Origin: a virus
Length of the DNA: 22,534 nucleotides
IMG/VR virus record: IMGVR_UViG_3300031825_000074
Coordinates: 1-22,534 of that record
Strand: one strand, 5' to 3'
Shown here: positions 21,707 to 22,534 of the stretch, piece by piece
Position numbering within the stretch: the stretch's first letter is position 1
How the letters are laid out: each line of letters starts with the position of its first letter
The notes under the pieces: generated by a model
Told to the model about the DNA's origin: nothing
What the model saw: the letters and a program-made list of their open reading frames with translations, nothing else
Databases searched by the model: none
Translations under genes and position numbers: made by a program

Positions 21707-22120
21707 ATGGCCGTTTTGAAACTTCTTGTCGCCGATCGCACGTCTCTCGCAGCCGAATTGCTCGCACTGTGGGACTCAGCCGGGCCTTGCCTGCTGGAGT
21801 TCTACACCGGGGCGATTCTTGCCGGCCCGGCCGGGGCAATCACGACGCAGGTAAAACTCGGCACGACCACCTGTAGCGACCCGCTGGGCAGCGTGGCTGC
21901 TGGCGCTCTGACGTTCGGCCCGATCACGCAAGACAACGCGGCCGACAATAACGGCGACGCAACTTGGGCACGCCTGGTTGACGGTGACGGGGTGCCACGA
22001 GCGGTGATCGACGTGACCGGGTTGACCGGCAACGGCACCTGCAAGCTGAACACCGTCACCATCTACGCGGGCGGGCCAATCCGGGTCGAGTCCTGCGTGC
22101 TCACGTTCGGTGGAGCGTGA
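21707..22120 (+). CDS. Small tail-associated protein
   Basis: 137-residue protein: MAVLKLLVADRTSLAAELLA, then LWDSAGPCLLEFYTGAILAG, QVKLGTTTCSDPLGSVAAGA and FGPITQDNAADNNGDATWAR. It is beta-rich at the C-terminus (IYAGGPIRVESCVLTFGG). Proteins of this style precede the tail fibre gene in B3-like siphophages. It starts after a CTGGAG site. The role is unknown; a fibre-attachment or tip part is likely from position. Confidence 0.7.
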   Translation: MAVLKLLVADRTSLAAELLALWDSAGPCLLEFYTGAILAGPAGAITTQVKLGTTTCSDPLGSVAAGALTFGPITQDNAADNNGDATWARLVDGDGVPRAVIDVTGLTGNGTCKLNTVTIYAGGPIRVESCVLTFGGA

Positions 22121-22123
22121 TCC

Positions 22124-22534
22124 ATGGCGCACATCATTGCCGATCGAGTCAAAGAGACAACCACTTCCGAGGGCATCGGTCCGCTGACCTTGCTGGCGGC
22201 GGTTCTCGGATTTCGACGATTGTCGGCGGTGCCGGCCGTCGCCGTGGGGGACACGCTTTTCTATACGGCTGAGGCCATTGATGGTTCCGGCGCGCTCACG
22301 GGAGAATGGGAAGTGGGGCTTGGCACCTACTCAGCAGCCAACACGCTGACCCGCACCACGATCATTGCGTCCAGCAACGCGGGTGCCGCCGTCGCCTTCG
22401 GCCCGGGCACGAAGAACGTGTTTATCACGGTCCCTTCAACACAGGCGGCGTGGATACGCGAGCGTTTGCTGGCGCCCCGCACCTATTACGTGCGCACCGA
22501 CGGCAACGACTCGAACACCGGCCTGGTCAACACG
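22124..22534 (+). CDS. Tail fibre/spike protein, N-terminal part (runs off window)
   Basis: 137 visible residues from ATG 22124. The N-terminal domain is the widespread virion-attachment module: IADRVKETTTSEGIGPLTLL, then GEWEVGLGTYSAANTLTRTT and ASSNAGAAVAFGPGTKNVFI. After a short linker, RTYYVRTDGNDSNTGLVNT begins what looks like a right-handed beta-helix (pectate-lyase-like) domain, typical of enzymatic tail spikes. The C-terminus lies beyond the right edge. It would recognise, and possibly cleave, a surface polysaccharide. Confidence 0.85.
   Translation, partial: MAHIIADRVKETTTSEGIGPLTLLAAVLGFRRLSAVPAVAVGDTLFYTAEAIDGSGALTGEWEVGLGTYSAANTLTRTTIIASSNAGAAVAFGPGTKNVFITVPSTQAAWIRERLLAPRTYYVRTDGNDSNTGLVNT

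Noticed and set aside
1-22534. Phage ends, attachment sites, tRNA genes or insertion sequences
   Set aside because: No terminal TG/CA-type end with host flanks, no tRNA cloverleaf and no IS with inverted repeats could be recognised by eye.

Overview
This window is most of a Mu-type transposable phage or prophage from a high-GC host. GC-rich codon use, BcepMu/B3-like proteins and protein style suggest a betaproteobacterium of the order Burkholderiales; that is inference from family resemblance, not a search. There are no rRNA, tRNA, CRISPR or host housekeeping genes. Almost every base is in a tightly packed phage gene.

Left half (1-8551), read on the minus strand away from a central switch. 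After an XRE repressor (8141-8551) come three accessory genes: a secreted DUF4124-like protein, a 61-residue polyproline protein and a two-TM membrane protein. A lysis cassette follows: holin, lytic-transglycosylase endolysin, and Rz/Rz1 spanins overlapping in different frames. Then comes a classic Mu head-packaging series: gp25-like DUF2730, gp26-like, gp27-like small terminase, a Cys-rich mini-protein, gp28-like large terminase, gp29-like DUF935 portal, and the start of the gp30/F-like head morphogenesis protein, which runs off the left edge. Nearly every pair is coupled by ATGA/TGATG or short overlaps.

Centre (8551-8640) is the lysis/lysogeny switch. A near-consensus sigma70 promoter (TTGACA, 17 bp, CATAAT) points right, and a perfect 7+4+7 palindrome fills its spacer. 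A second, weaker palindrome of the same design lies 31 bp away.

Right of the switch (8639-11775, plus strand) is the early region: a small unknown protein, a BcepMu gp16-like DNA-binding protein, two HTH proteins and a BcepMu/B3-type DDE transposase. The transposase is broken. After the second catalytic Asp its frame runs straight into what looks like the C-terminus of a major capsid protein (junction near 11550). The reading then continues on the plus strand with the genes that belong after a capsid gene: a gp35-position protein, a DUF2190-like protein, gp36-like DUF1320, gp37-like, tail tube, a 1011-residue tape measure, tail-tip proteins and a truncated tail fibre at the right edge. The tail is of the non-contractile (B3/D3112-like) type.

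The packaging genes (minus) and the late head/tail genes (plus) should be one co-directional late block. Their opposite orientation, joined through a transposase-capsid fusion, is what an inversion with breakpoints inside transposase and capsid genes would leave. An amplification or assembly chimera would look the same. If it is real, the element is likely transposition-defective. This is the most important observation in the window.
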